From Flavobacterium ammonificans (GTDB lineage Bacteria > Bacteroidota > Bacteroidia > Flavobacteriales > Flavobacteriaceae), in the NCBI RefSeq assembly GCF_020885975.1, contig NZ_AP025183.1, forward strand, positions 558,001-622,000: a stretch of 64,000 nucleotides of DNA, in the 5' to 3' direction. Both the position numbers and the translations under genes were made by a program. Below the pieces are notes generated by a model that was not told where the DNA came from, did no database searches, and worked only from the letters and a program-made list of their open reading frames with translations. Positions 19,000 through 27,710 of this stretch are shown here, in pieces (the first letter of the stretch is position 1; every line of letters starts with the position of its first letter).

Positions 19000-20511
19000 T
19001 TAAAGTAGTCGTTCAATAGCAATAAAATTATTAATGTATGAGGGCATGATAATCAAAGTAACTCGGTACATTCTACTATTGTCTGCATCGGTTAAGTGAT
19101 ATACAATTGTATCTCCTGCAGTAAGAAACCCCCAACCAAAAGGCGAAGCGCTTGGAGTAGTTGTATAAGTTATTGGGGAATCTGTTCTTGTTCCGTAAGA
19201 TGCCCCATTATTGTATTTTCCTTCTACATAAAGATTTACGGCTCCCGATACAGTAGCTATAGAAAGGCCTCTTTGTCCAGTTGTGGTTACAGAAAATCGC
19301 AAATTCTCGAAGGTTAAAAAAGTTCCTGCTGTAACGCGTCCCACTAGCTTGGTGGACACATTCCCTGTGGGATCACCAATATTTAATCTCCCAGTAATAT
19401 TTACGTTACCACTTGGATCAATTCTTAATCGCTCAGTACCACCCGTTCGCATCACAATGTTATTACTCATATCTGGAACAGTAGAAAATCCAGAAATATC
19501 TATTGATGATTGAGAACTTACACCTGTTCCTCCACCAGCAGATAATCTTAAGAAACCGTCATCTGCTGAATCATTTTGAGCAGTACCGGTAATTGACCCT
19601 ACACCTCTTATTTCATAATTTCCGATCGAACTGGTATTTAAAGAAGGCCTATTGGTTGAATTACCAAAACCAGTGGCTAATTTCACCCCACCGCCCGCAA
19701 TATTTAATCTTGAAGTTGGAGTGGCGGTACCAATTCCAACATTTCCTGAATTATCAATACGTATTCCTTCATTATCACCATCGTTTGACAAAAAGTTATT
19801 GTTTAATTGAATATTTCGTTCAGCCATATGCTGATTTACAGGAAGGTTTCCTGCTACCATTTTGTAAAATATTTTATCGAAGTCTCTATTGTCCCTTTGA
19901 CCTGTAGTTGTGACTATTTGGACATTATAGGTTATCCCACTATTTAAGTTAACTTCAACCCTACCTTCATATTCTGCCCAAACATTACTACTAGTAGATT
20001 CATGGTAATCAGATGCTAAAATATTAGTAGTTCCCTGTCTAATATTGAATGTTAATTTAACCTTTGATCCATTTGAATTCCATGCAGTACTATTAAAATT
20101 AAACTCATATCTTCCAGAGACAGGAACAGTAAAGCTAAAACCATCTGTACTTGAGGCTTTACCAGCTGAAGTTGAATAAGCTTCATGATATAATTTTACC
20201 AAATCACGAGTAACAACAGCATTACCAGCAGTGGTTCCTGTGGCTATTGTAGCCCAATTAGCTCCATTCCAATAATAATAACCAGCTTGTAGTCCCATTG
20301 AACCTAAGTTGTAGACCAATAGTCCTTCTGCAGGATTAGGAATGGTAGTAGCATCCGTTACACTTGTTAATGTAACTCGTGGCGGTAAAAATCCTTTGTC
20401 TGTAGCACTTACATGAAGCTTGGCTGATGCGTGAGGCGTAGTGGTGCCAATGCCTGTTTGCGCGTAAATTAACTCAAATCCAAAAATTATAAAAAGAACT
20501 ATTTTTTTCAT
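19000..20511 (-). CDS. Secreted tail-fibre-like protein, QTGIGTTTP module
   Basis: 503 residues. Signal peptide to about 17 (LIYAQ), then the QTGIGTTTP module (to about 90; ends GYYYWNGANW), a jelly-roll-like domain at about 100-215 (SGRYEFNFNSTAW), an NVGIGTATP stalk module near 250-380, and a C-terminal beta domain (about 385-503) not recognised. The stalk segment EIRGVGSITGTAQNDSADDG is closely similar to part of the S74-bearing protein at 31799-33163, but here the S74 chaperone is replaced by another end. Last gene of the 16-gene run; 1 bp from the gene before it. Likely a secreted fibre or spike component; no sorting domain seen. Confidence 0.8.
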   Translation of the reverse strand: MKKIVLFIIFGFELIYAQTGIGTTTPHASAKLHVSATDKGFLPPRVTLTSVTDATTIPNPAEGLLVYNLGSMGLQAGYYYWNGANWATIATGTTAGNAVVTRDLVKLYHEAYSTSAGKASSTDGFSFTVPVSGRYEFNFNSTAWNSNGSKVKLTFNIRQGTTNILASDYHESTSSNVWAEYEGRVEVNLNSGITYNVQIVTTTGQRDNRDFDKIFYKMVAGNLPVNQHMAERNIQLNNNFLSNDGDNEGIRIDNSGNVGIGTATPTSRLNIAGGGVKLATGFGNSTNRPSLNTSSIGNYEIRGVGSITGTAQNDSADDGFLRLSAGGGTGVSSQSSIDISGFSTVPDMSNNIVMRTGGTERLRIDPSGNVNITGRLNIGDPTGNVSTKLVGRVTAGTFLTFENLRFSVTTTGQRGLSIATVSGAVNLYVEGKYNNGASYGTRTDSPITYTTTPSASPFGWGFLTAGDTIVYHLTDADNSRMYRVTLIIMPSYINNFIAIERLL

Positions 20512-20512
20512 A

Positions 20513-22270
20513 CTATTTTATTTTAGATTCTATTTGTTCTAAACGTTTCATCAAGACCTCAATTTGTAGTTGTTGCTCTTTTAATTTTTGGTCTTGCTCT
20601 TGAATTGCTTTTACTAAAATGGGGGTTAATTTGCTATAATCAACTGCTTGTGGAAGTATTTTACCTGCTTTGTCTATCGCATCTTTTTCTCCAGAAACAG
20701 CATAAGGAACTACTTCTTGAAGCTCATGTGCCATCACTCCATGCATTCTATAATTATTTGACTTCCAAGCATAATCATAGGTCTTAATTTTATTCACTAA
20801 ATTTAATCCGCTATAATCATGTAGATCCGTTTTTAATCGGTAATCAGAAGTTGTACTATAATTAATACTGTTACTATTAGCTACTGCGCCGATGAAGCCA
20901 ATTGAAGATCCTTGTTTCTGAAACATCATAAATTCATGATGGTTTACATTCCAATTTGAAGGCGTATTAGCATTTAAAATAACCAACCCATTGTTATCAG
21001 AAGTAGTGCTTTCAATATACAAAGTAGTTGGATCAGAAGAATTAATATGTAATCTTGAGGCTGGCGAAGTCGTACCTATTCCTACTCTATTGTCAGTTGT
21101 GACAGTAAAAGCAGGAGCTGCTGAATTATTTAGATTCCAATTAGTATGGAATTTAAATTTATCTCCGTCTGCATTATCAATACCCATAGAGCAACCCCTT
21201 ACTCCTCCAATATCAAAAGACAAATAAGGGTTCCCTCCTCCGTTACCATTTGTCCGTATAGCTAATGATGAATGTGCTGTTGAAGAGGTATTGTTATTAT
21301 TAAAAATGTACACACTGGGGCTTGTTGTATTGCCAGGATCTGGACCAAAAACATTCCCGTTTTCAACATGTATAGAATTGGTTGGTGTTGTTGTCCCAAT
21401 TCCTACATTCCCTGAATTATCAATTCGTATTCCTTCATTACCGCCATCGTTGGAAAGATAATTGCCGTTGAGCAAAATGTTTCGCGTTGCCGTATGATTT
21501 CCTAAATTATCGGCAGTGGTTGAAGTAGTTATTGAAGGATTAAGTTTAGTGATGATTAAATTAACACCATAAAAAAGGGTTCTTGAGGCGCCATCATTAT
21601 TAATAATTCGTATCGTTTTGGATCCTGAAGAACAATCCAAAATATCTGCAGCAAATGTACCTCCTCCCCAATCGGTATTTCCTCCATTTGATAAAGTAGC
21701 ATACCCACTGTCTCCCCTAAACGGCCCCCAATTTCCAGAAGATAGTTCTTGTAATTGCATGGAATTATAAGTGTTTGTAGACTGGAATGGCAGTGCCCAT
21801 TCTATTTTATATAATCCATTAGAAAGTGTAAATGTAGTAGATGAGTTTACCGTTAAATCTCCTGAGGCAATATTATTAAATCTGGAATTCCAAGTAGTTA
21901 TTGCTTGACCAGCTGAGGTGTTACTTGAAGATCTAAATAGGGCTTGATTTTGCACATTACCCACCGTTGTAGACAAACTTACCCATTGCAGTCCTGTTCC
22001 ATCCCAATAATAGTAGCCTGGCACTACATTAAATGGACTGGCTCCTGCTGATGCAGTATTAAATACCATCAATCCATTCGCTGGATTACTAATAGGGCTT
22101 GCTGAATTAGTTGCAGTCAATGCCACACGAGGCGGTAAAAATCCTTGGGTAGTGGATGCAACTTCTAACTTTGCAGAGGCATGAGGTGTTGTTGTACCTA
22201 TTCCCGTTTGCGCATTCAAATTAATGCTAAATGCTATGAAGGCAATACAAATAACGAACTGTTTTTTCAT
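20513..22270 (-). CDS. Secreted fibre protein with Peptidase_S74 chaperone domain
   Basis: 585 residues. Signal peptide to about 20 (NLNAQ), QTGIGTTTP module to about 105, jelly-roll-like domain about 110-245, two NVGIGTT.P stalk modules, and from about 474 a C-terminal Peptidase_S74 intramolecular chaperone domain (SDYRLKTDLHDY, YDYAWKSNN, GVMAHELQEVVPYAV, LVKAIQEQDQKL) ending in a coiled coil. In phage tail spikes and fibres this domain guides trimer folding and then cuts itself off before the Ser; Ser and Lys of SDYRLK are kept. Its ATG overlaps the stop of the preceding gene (ATGA), suggesting coupled translation. Confidence 0.9.
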   Translation of the reverse strand: MKKQFVICIAFIAFSINLNAQTGIGTTTPHASAKLEVASTTQGFLPPRVALTATNSASPISNPANGLMVFNTASAGASPFNVVPGYYYWDGTGLQWVSLSTTVGNVQNQALFRSSSNTSAGQAITTWNSRFNNIASGDLTVNSSTTFTLSNGLYKIEWALPFQSTNTYNSMQLQELSSGNWGPFRGDSGYATLSNGGNTDWGGGTFAADILDCSSGSKTIRIINNDGASRTLFYGVNLIITKLNPSITTSTTADNLGNHTATRNILLNGNYLSNDGGNEGIRIDNSGNVGIGTTTPTNSIHVENGNVFGPDPGNTTSPSVYIFNNNNTSSTAHSSLAIRTNGNGGGNPYLSFDIGGVRGCSMGIDNADGDKFKFHTNWNLNNSAAPAFTVTTDNRVGIGTTSPASRLHINSSDPTTLYIESTTSDNNGLVILNANTPSNWNVNHHEFMMFQKQGSSIGFIGAVANSNSINYSTTSDYRLKTDLHDYSGLNLVNKIKTYDYAWKSNNYRMHGVMAHELQEVVPYAVSGEKDAIDKAGKILPQAVDYSKLTPILVKAIQEQDQKLKEQQLQIEVLMKRLEQIESKIK

Positions 22271-23907
22271 CTTTTCTTCTTTTTAAACTTCGTTTCTAAT
22301 TGTAATACCCGTTGTTCAAGTTCCAATTGTTTCTTTTGAACTTCATTGCTGACGCGATGCTGTAAAGACTCGTTTTCACGGGTTAATTTTTCAACTTGCT
22401 TGCTTAATTCTTGAATGGCTCCAACACTTAAAGCAGTTATCTGATCAAAATCAATCGCTCTAAAATCAGTTACTTTTTTTCCGTAAACAAACAAATTGTC
22501 TGTTGGCACATCCCAACCTTTAATAGTAAACTCGTTTGGACTTTTTACCTCCTCAATTGTCTTGATGATTTCTTTTTTACCTTCGGCATAGAACTTTACC
22601 TCATCTCCTTTTTGAAAACCATGAGGCTGTTCAGTAGTAATGTTTAGTATTTCATTTTCTATATTAGCCGATTGTACCAAAGCAAAAACAGACGGGATAA
22701 AATCTGCAGTTTGATTCACAAATTGGGGATTTACAGACTCCACCTCTTGAGCTATGAAACCTGTTTTCTGTTTATTTCCATTCACTACTTGATCAATGTA
22801 GGAATAATTAACCACCTTAAGCTTATTTAAGTCTAATAATTGCTTTGTGGTGTTAAGAGGTAAAATGTCTTTTTTAATTCTAGTGTCTGAAATTGCATTA
22901 AATTCTGGTGCACGTATTCTTTGATCGGCCTGAATAGAATAAGAAACATTCATATTTGCCGTGTAAGCGCCTTGGGCTTGGTTTTGATTTAAATAGCCAT
23001 AGACATTAACGTATTGCAACGCTGATGTAGCCACATGTAAGGGAACTTGGGGCGAAGTGGTTCCAATGCCTACTCTTCCTGCATGATAGGCGTCACCATC
23101 AGAACGGAAATAGTGGTACATAAGCGAACTGTATTCAACACAACCTGCAGGTGAAGCACAAGAGTTTCCATAAATAGTAAATTGTTCGTTGGGATCATCA
23201 TTCAAATGCAGTTGTAACTCATTTAAGTTGCCAATTTTAAATTTTCGCAAACGGTAGGGATCAGTGTCATCACCCCCGTCTGTCCCTCTAAATTTAATTT
23301 CATTGACACTTATTGCACTACGAACATCCAATCGATCTACTGGACTAGCTGTTCCTATACCTATATTTCCATTTTCTCTTATGATTAATCCGTTCGTTTC
23401 TGAGCCTCCTCCAAAAATTCGAAACCTAGCCTCGGCATTGGAAGTTCCAAAATGATCTAAAGTCCAGTCAACTGTTCCTCCTGATAATGAGCGCTTAAAG
23501 GTTATTTGGCCTCCTTCATTTGTGGTTGCTGTTGGGTTGAGCATAATCTCTCCAGGGATTGTTCCAGTAGGGTTTCCAACAGTTAAAGTAGTGGATGGCG
23601 CTAAGGTTCCTATTCCTACTTGTCCGCCATTGGGATTCAGTACCAAATTAAAATTTGTTCCATAATTGGAACGGGAACGCGATTGCAGCCAAGAATAGGT
23701 GGCGGCACTACTCAATCCAAAATCCAATACATGACTCCCTGTAGTACCGCTCAAACGGAAATTACCATTGGCTGTTGCCCCTGAAGTGGCAGGATCTGCC
23801 AAAGTAGTTTCTACCTGAAATTTATTGACCGGTATAGTGGTGCCAATACCTGTTTGTGCAGATACTAACTCAAATCCGAAAACTATAAAAAGAACTATTT
23901 TTCTCAT
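22267..23907 (-). CDS. Secreted fibre protein with Peptidase_S74 chaperone domain
   Basis: 546 residues from the ATG at 23907; a GTG 6 bp upstream is possible but the signal peptide MRKIVLFIVFGFELVSAQ matches that of the last gene of the run. It has QTGIGTTIP, further VGIGT.AP/ASP stalk modules (QVGIGTLAP, NIGIGTASP, RVGIGTTSP), and from about 340 an S74 domain (SDTRIKKDILPLNTTKQLL, KTGFIAQEVESVNPQF). About 75 extra residues sit between the EVE motif and ITALSVGAIQEL, an insertion not seen in the other two S74 proteins here. C-terminal coiled coil. Presumed trimeric secreted fibre. Confidence 0.88.
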   Translation of the reverse strand: MRKIVLFIVFGFELVSAQTGIGTTIPVNKFQVETTLADPATSGATANGNFRLSGTTGSHVLDFGLSSAATYSWLQSRSRSNYGTNFNLVLNPNGGQVGIGTLAPSTTLTVGNPTGTIPGEIMLNPTATTNEGGQITFKRSLSGGTVDWTLDHFGTSNAEARFRIFGGGSETNGLIIRENGNIGIGTASPVDRLDVRSAISVNEIKFRGTDGGDDTDPYRLRKFKIGNLNELQLHLNDDPNEQFTIYGNSCASPAGCVEYSSLMYHYFRSDGDAYHAGRVGIGTTSPQVPLHVATSALQYVNVYGYLNQNQAQGAYTANMNVSYSIQADQRIRAPEFNAISDTRIKKDILPLNTTKQLLDLNKLKVVNYSYIDQVVNGNKQKTGFIAQEVESVNPQFVNQTADFIPSVFALVQSANIENEILNITTEQPHGFQKGDEVKFYAEGKKEIIKTIEEVKSPNEFTIKGWDVPTDNLFVYGKKVTDFRAIDFDQITALSVGAIQELSKQVEKLTRENESLQHRVSNEVQKKQLELEQRVLQLETKFKKKKR

Positions 23908-23917
23908 AATCACTTTA

Positions 23918-24817
23918 TTAAAAACCTAAATAAATAAACGTATTGACCGATAAGCTTCTTGGAGTAATATCAATAGATTGTTGTGTCACGTCTCCGTTTA
24001 TACTAGATGATGTAGCGGTATGGGTATGAGTATTGATACTATGGCTGTGAGTTCCAGCCGAGCCAATAATTCCAGTGGTAACATAGGATGAATTTGCTGT
24101 TCTATCTGTAGTATCTGCATCTGCCTCCGTCGTGGGTGCCATTCCAGATTTAAAAGCAAAAGGTCCAGCACCAAACGATGCATAACCTCCTGTAGCATTT
24201 GGAACCACTCGAATCGAATGTTCATGGCTTCCAGCGTCTTGCATAGTAGCTATTGTACCATTAATTGTAATATTTGGAGAGATATTTGGTAACTGATTTT
24301 GAACTAATGTCCTACTCATACTTCCAGTTACAGATCCTAATGTACCGCTAGATTGCATTAAAACAGCGTTAGTCGCATTAGGAAGATTATCTCCAATACC
24401 CAGTACATTGGCTTGTAGTTGTTGTGATGCGGTTAATGATGATTTTAGTCTGCCGTCTAATCGTACCCAACCGTTGTGGTCATTTACTTGCATTCCTGTT
24501 TTGACATCTCCAATACTAGTTTGACTTGACGGCATAGCAGACCAACTTGATCCATTCCAATAATAATACCCAGGAGTTACATTGTTGGGAGCTGTTCCTG
24601 CTGTCTGGGTATTAAATACAAGCAAGCCTATTGCTGGTGAAGTGACTGGACTAGCTTGATTAGCGGCAGTCAATGCTACACGCGGCGGTAAAAATCCTTG
24701 AGTAGAAGAGGCAACTTCTAACTTTGCAGAGGCATGTGGTGTAGTCGTACCTATACCGGTTTGCGCCACCATGGGCAATGCAATCCAAACTAATAAAAAT
24801 ACTAATTGCTTTTTCAT
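23918..24817 (-). CDS. Secreted phage tail collar-like protein
   Basis: 299 residues from the ATG at 24817 (MKKQLVFLLVWIALPMVAQ); the frame is open further upstream but only this start gives a clean signal peptide. QTGIGTTTP module to about 105, then a domain of the phage tail collar / microcystin-dependent protein type: DVKTGMQVNDHNGWVRLDGR, LGIGDNLPNATNAVL, GSVTGS, LPNISP, a His-rich loop (SHEHS, THSHSINTHTHT) and terminal RSLSVNTFIYLGF. In phages the His pairs bind metal in trimers. Its second copy is at 35224-36435. The position 10 bp from neighbours supports one transcript. Confidence 0.85.
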   Translation of the reverse strand: MKKQLVFLLVWIALPMVAQTGIGTTTPHASAKLEVASSTQGFLPPRVALTAANQASPVTSPAIGLLVFNTQTAGTAPNNVTPGYYYWNGSSWSAMPSSQTSIGDVKTGMQVNDHNGWVRLDGRLKSSLTASQQLQANVLGIGDNLPNATNAVLMQSSGTLGSVTGSMSRTLVQNQLPNISPNITINGTIATMQDAGSHEHSIRVVPNATGGYASFGAGPFAFKSGMAPTTEADADTTDRTANSSYVTTGIIGSAGTHSHSINTHTHTATSSSINGDVTQQSIDITPRSLSVNTFIYLGF

Positions 24818-24843
24818 ATCCTTTTCTATTATAATTCTATTGT

Positions 24844-27054
24844 TTATCGAACCCAATACCAGATAATGCCAGGATTAGGACTTGCTGTACCTCCCCCAGC
24901 TGAACCTATCCAAGGAGCTGGCGAATAATTAACATTATTTGAAATTAAGGTACCCCACCAATTTCCTGATCCGCTTGAAAGGGTATAAAATCCTGTATTA
25001 CTGCCAACATAACCGTACCAAGGCATTCGCAATGACATACCATCATTATTCCCAACATAAGTCCAATTACCAAACTTTACATTCTCAGTTACATTGGTAT
25101 TCGAACTACTGTTACTTACAAAACTATAAGCGGCATTGGCGGTCCAAATTCCTCCAAAATTGCTTCTTGTATTCGCATCAATCATGTATTGAAATCCTGA
25201 AGCGCTGCGTTTAATGTGATCGGCCCAACCGATGATCGAATAATTTGCACTTGAGGTACTAATTATTTCCGCATTAGTACTAAAGGGGATAGTGGTGTTT
25301 CTGGCTATAGTATTGGCATAAGTCCAACCAACATAGGATGAATTTTTCAAAATCAAGGTCCAACCGCCACCATCAGTAGTCATATCAGCATATATTTTAA
25401 TGGGAACTCCTCCATTAATATTGGGGTTTTTAATCCAATAAAATCCGTCAGTTGAATTAGGATAATCTTGTTTAATTTGAAAGGCACTAGTCGAGGCAGT
25501 TTCTGGACTTAGACCAGAATTTTCAGGATAAAACCGCTGTCTTGAAGCATTGAAGTTATTGGTAATTTCTTGCTGGGATAATTCTCTATTATAAATCTTA
25601 AAACTAGCTACATTTAGATTCATCAACCAATTCAAATCGAAGCGCCAACTTGATATTCTCCCAGCACCTGAATTAAAGTTGGAATTAGTAGCATTAAATG
25701 TACCTTGTATTTGAGATAAAGTTTCATTTATTCCATTCACATAGATTTTATTATTGGTTTTTGAACCCGCATACATGACAAAAACCAGATGTTTCCAAGC
25801 TCCTTCGACACCTAATTCAATTACTCTGTTCCTTGTTATCCCAAATAAATCTCCTGCCGATGTATTGTAACCTATTGCTCCATCATAGACCCAAGCATCA
25901 TACAAGTTAAAACCAAAATACATCCCATTGGCAAGAGAATTTGTCCTCACCCACATGTCTACAGTCACGGCATTAGTACTGCCAATATTCGCATTAAAAT
26001 TGGCAAAACTTGAGGTGCCGTTAAATACAATCGACCCTCCGTTAGCGGAATTAAAACTAGTAGAAGTCAAAGTCACATGGGATCCATTACCAGACAAATC
26101 ATTCCAAGTGGTTCCAGATCCGCTATAACTTAATGGATTGCCTGCATCCAAATGCAAGACTAAACCTGAATTAGACAAACAAGTTATCATAACACTACCG
26201 TCTCCTGTTGTATTTGGAGTGCCAAAAGAGTGATGCCCAGAGCTTGTTTTTGTTGAGCCACCTGCGCCGCCACCTGTTGCAGAGCCACCACCTGCGCCAC
26301 CGCCGCCGCCAAACCAACCACCACCACCACCACCAGCACCATTCCATCCTGAAAGTCCAGTATCAGATCCTCCATTACCTCCGGATATATCATTCCCGTT
26401 TGTACCACGAATTCCAATGCCTGAATCAAAAGGTTCTCCAGCTATACCTTCTGCCGAAGTAGTGGCTGCATAACCGTGTTGATATCTTCCGTTTCTAATA
26501 AATGCTGGATTGGGTGGTTGGTTTCCATTACTTGAGGTTCCTACAATCGTATTCCCCGCATTTCCGCCCGTGTAATCACTTCCAGTACTAATTCCTGCGC
26601 CACCGCCACCGCCACCTGCAATAACTAATGCATTGGCGTTCGCCGGGCTTGGGGAAGTGAATATACCAGATAAGCCTCCACCAGCTCCGCCATAATTACC
26701 ACCACTTCCACCATTCCCCCCAAAGCCGTATTTTGAAGTGGTGGATTGTCCTGGAAAACCTCCTACAACAATATATAAAACCTGTCCAGGGGTTACATTC
26801 AATGTGGTGGTGATATTAGCACCAGCTCCTCCAGCTTGTCCTCTGGCACCGGTTCCTCCTTTGGCTCCAATAGCGTTCACCTGAATAGAAGTCACTCGAT
26901 TGGGCACAATGAATTGTTGTATCGCTCCAGTATATTGAAACGAATAAGTCGTAGGTAATTGGGGTTTTTTTACGGCCAAATTATGAAAAGCCGATTGGGC
27001 ATTCAATCCCATTACACCCAAAAAAAGTAGCAATATGTAATACATTCTTCTCAT
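24844..27054 (-). CDS. Secreted glycine-rich, LamG and fibrinogen-like protein
   Basis: 736 residues. Signal peptide to about 19; a glycine-rich domain at about 45-290 (GGGGGGAGISTG, GGGGGWFGGGGGAGGGS) like that of receptor glycine-rich domains; a LamG/concanavalin-like domain at about 300-500 (LVLHLDAGNPLSYSGSGTTW, VTVDMWVRT, KIYNRELSQQEITNNFNA); and a fibrinogen-like C-terminal domain about 520-736 with the hallmark CDM-type segment here ADMTTDGGGWTLILKN and ending IIWYWVR. Likely carbohydrate or matrix binding. Its start codon overlaps the stop of the preceding gene by 1 bp (TAATG). No QTGIGTTTP module and no sorting domain. Confidence 0.85.
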   Translation of the reverse strand: MRRMYYILLLFLGVMGLNAQSAFHNLAVKKPQLPTTYSFQYTGAIQQFIVPNRVTSIQVNAIGAKGGTGARGQAGGAGANITTTLNVTPGQVLYIVVGGFPGQSTTSKYGFGGNGGSGGNYGGAGGGLSGIFTSPSPANANALVIAGGGGGGAGISTGSDYTGGNAGNTIVGTSSNGNQPPNPAFIRNGRYQHGYAATTSAEGIAGEPFDSGIGIRGTNGNDISGGNGGSDTGLSGWNGAGGGGGGWFGGGGGAGGGSATGGGAGGSTKTSSGHHSFGTPNTTGDGSVMITCLSNSGLVLHLDAGNPLSYSGSGTTWNDLSGNGSHVTLTSTSFNSANGGSIVFNGTSSFANFNANIGSTNAVTVDMWVRTNSLANGMYFGFNLYDAWVYDGAIGYNTSAGDLFGITRNRVIELGVEGAWKHLVFVMYAGSKTNNKIYVNGINETLSQIQGTFNATNSNFNSGAGRISSWRFDLNWLMNLNVASFKIYNRELSQQEITNNFNASRQRFYPENSGLSPETASTSAFQIKQDYPNSTDGFYWIKNPNINGGVPIKIYADMTTDGGGWTLILKNSSYVGWTYANTIARNTTIPFSTNAEIISTSSANYSIIGWADHIKRSASGFQYMIDANTRSNFGGIWTANAAYSFVSNSSSNTNVTENVKFGNWTYVGNNDGMSLRMPWYGYVGSNTGFYTLSSGSGNWWGTLISNNVNYSPAPWIGSAGGGTASPNPGIIWYWVR

Positions 27055-27644
27055 TAGAAAATAGTATCTCCAAAAACATAACCTACCGTTGCACTATTCA
27101 TAACCAAACCAATTACACTGTTAGTGGTGCGTGTACTTAATCCACTAGCAGAATTTAACGTAGTTCCCGATTCAGGAGCAAACCTTATAGTTCCTGCACC
27201 TACTTGTATCAATTGGCAACTAAATCCAATGGGTAAAGAAGGAACCGTTACGGTTACTGTTGATGCTGAATTGATGAAAAACAGTTTATTGTTATCGGCT
27301 GCCGATAAACTAAAACTAGCCGATCTCGATTCGATAACTAGTCCTCCTGAAATTTGAATCCAAGCGGTGCCATTCCAATAATAATACCCTGGCGCTACAT
27401 TATTAGGTGCATTAGTAGTTGTAGCAGTATTGTAAACCAAAAGTCCTGTTGCGTTGGCAGCCGTTCCAACAATAGGCGAAAAGGCATTGGTAGCGGTTAA
27501 AGCTACTCTAGGAGGCAAAAAGCCTCTATCGCTGGCAGCTACTTCTAAACGCGCTGACGCATTAGGCGTAGTGGTGCCAATACCGGTTTGGGCGGTAATG
27601 CCTAGGCTAATAAGTAAGAAAAATTTTGCGAAAATATATTTCAT
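27054..27644 (-). CDS. Secreted short fibre protein with phage tip-like domain
   Basis: 196 residues from the ATG at 27644 (MKYIFAKFFLLISLGITAQ); codons further upstream would add an uncharacteristic leader. QTGIGTTTP module to about 110 (GYYYWNGTAWIQI), then a C-terminal beta domain: NKLFFINSASTVTVTVPSLP, IGFSCQLIQVGAGTIRF and terminal VGLVMNS... resemble modules found at the ends of phage tail fibre proteins (pattern: nonpolar strand, P-G-F-xx-x-IQ-x-GxGxxxF). Two sister proteins (30223-30876, 34572-35213) share this. It precedes a LamG/fibrinogen-like gene in the operon. Confidence 0.8.
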   Translation of the reverse strand: MKYIFAKFFLLISLGITAQTGIGTTTPNASARLEVAASDRGFLPPRVALTATNAFSPIVGTAANATGLLVYNTATTTNAPNNVAPGYYYWNGTAWIQISGGLVIESRSASFSLSAADNNKLFFINSASTVTVTVPSLPIGFSCQLIQVGAGTIRFAPESGTTLNSASGLSTRTTNSVIGLVMNSATVGYVFGDTIF

Positions 27645-27710
27645 ACATTTGATATTTTGTGCACACTTTGGCATAGTACTCGTGTTTAATTTATTTATTG
27701 AAATCAACTA

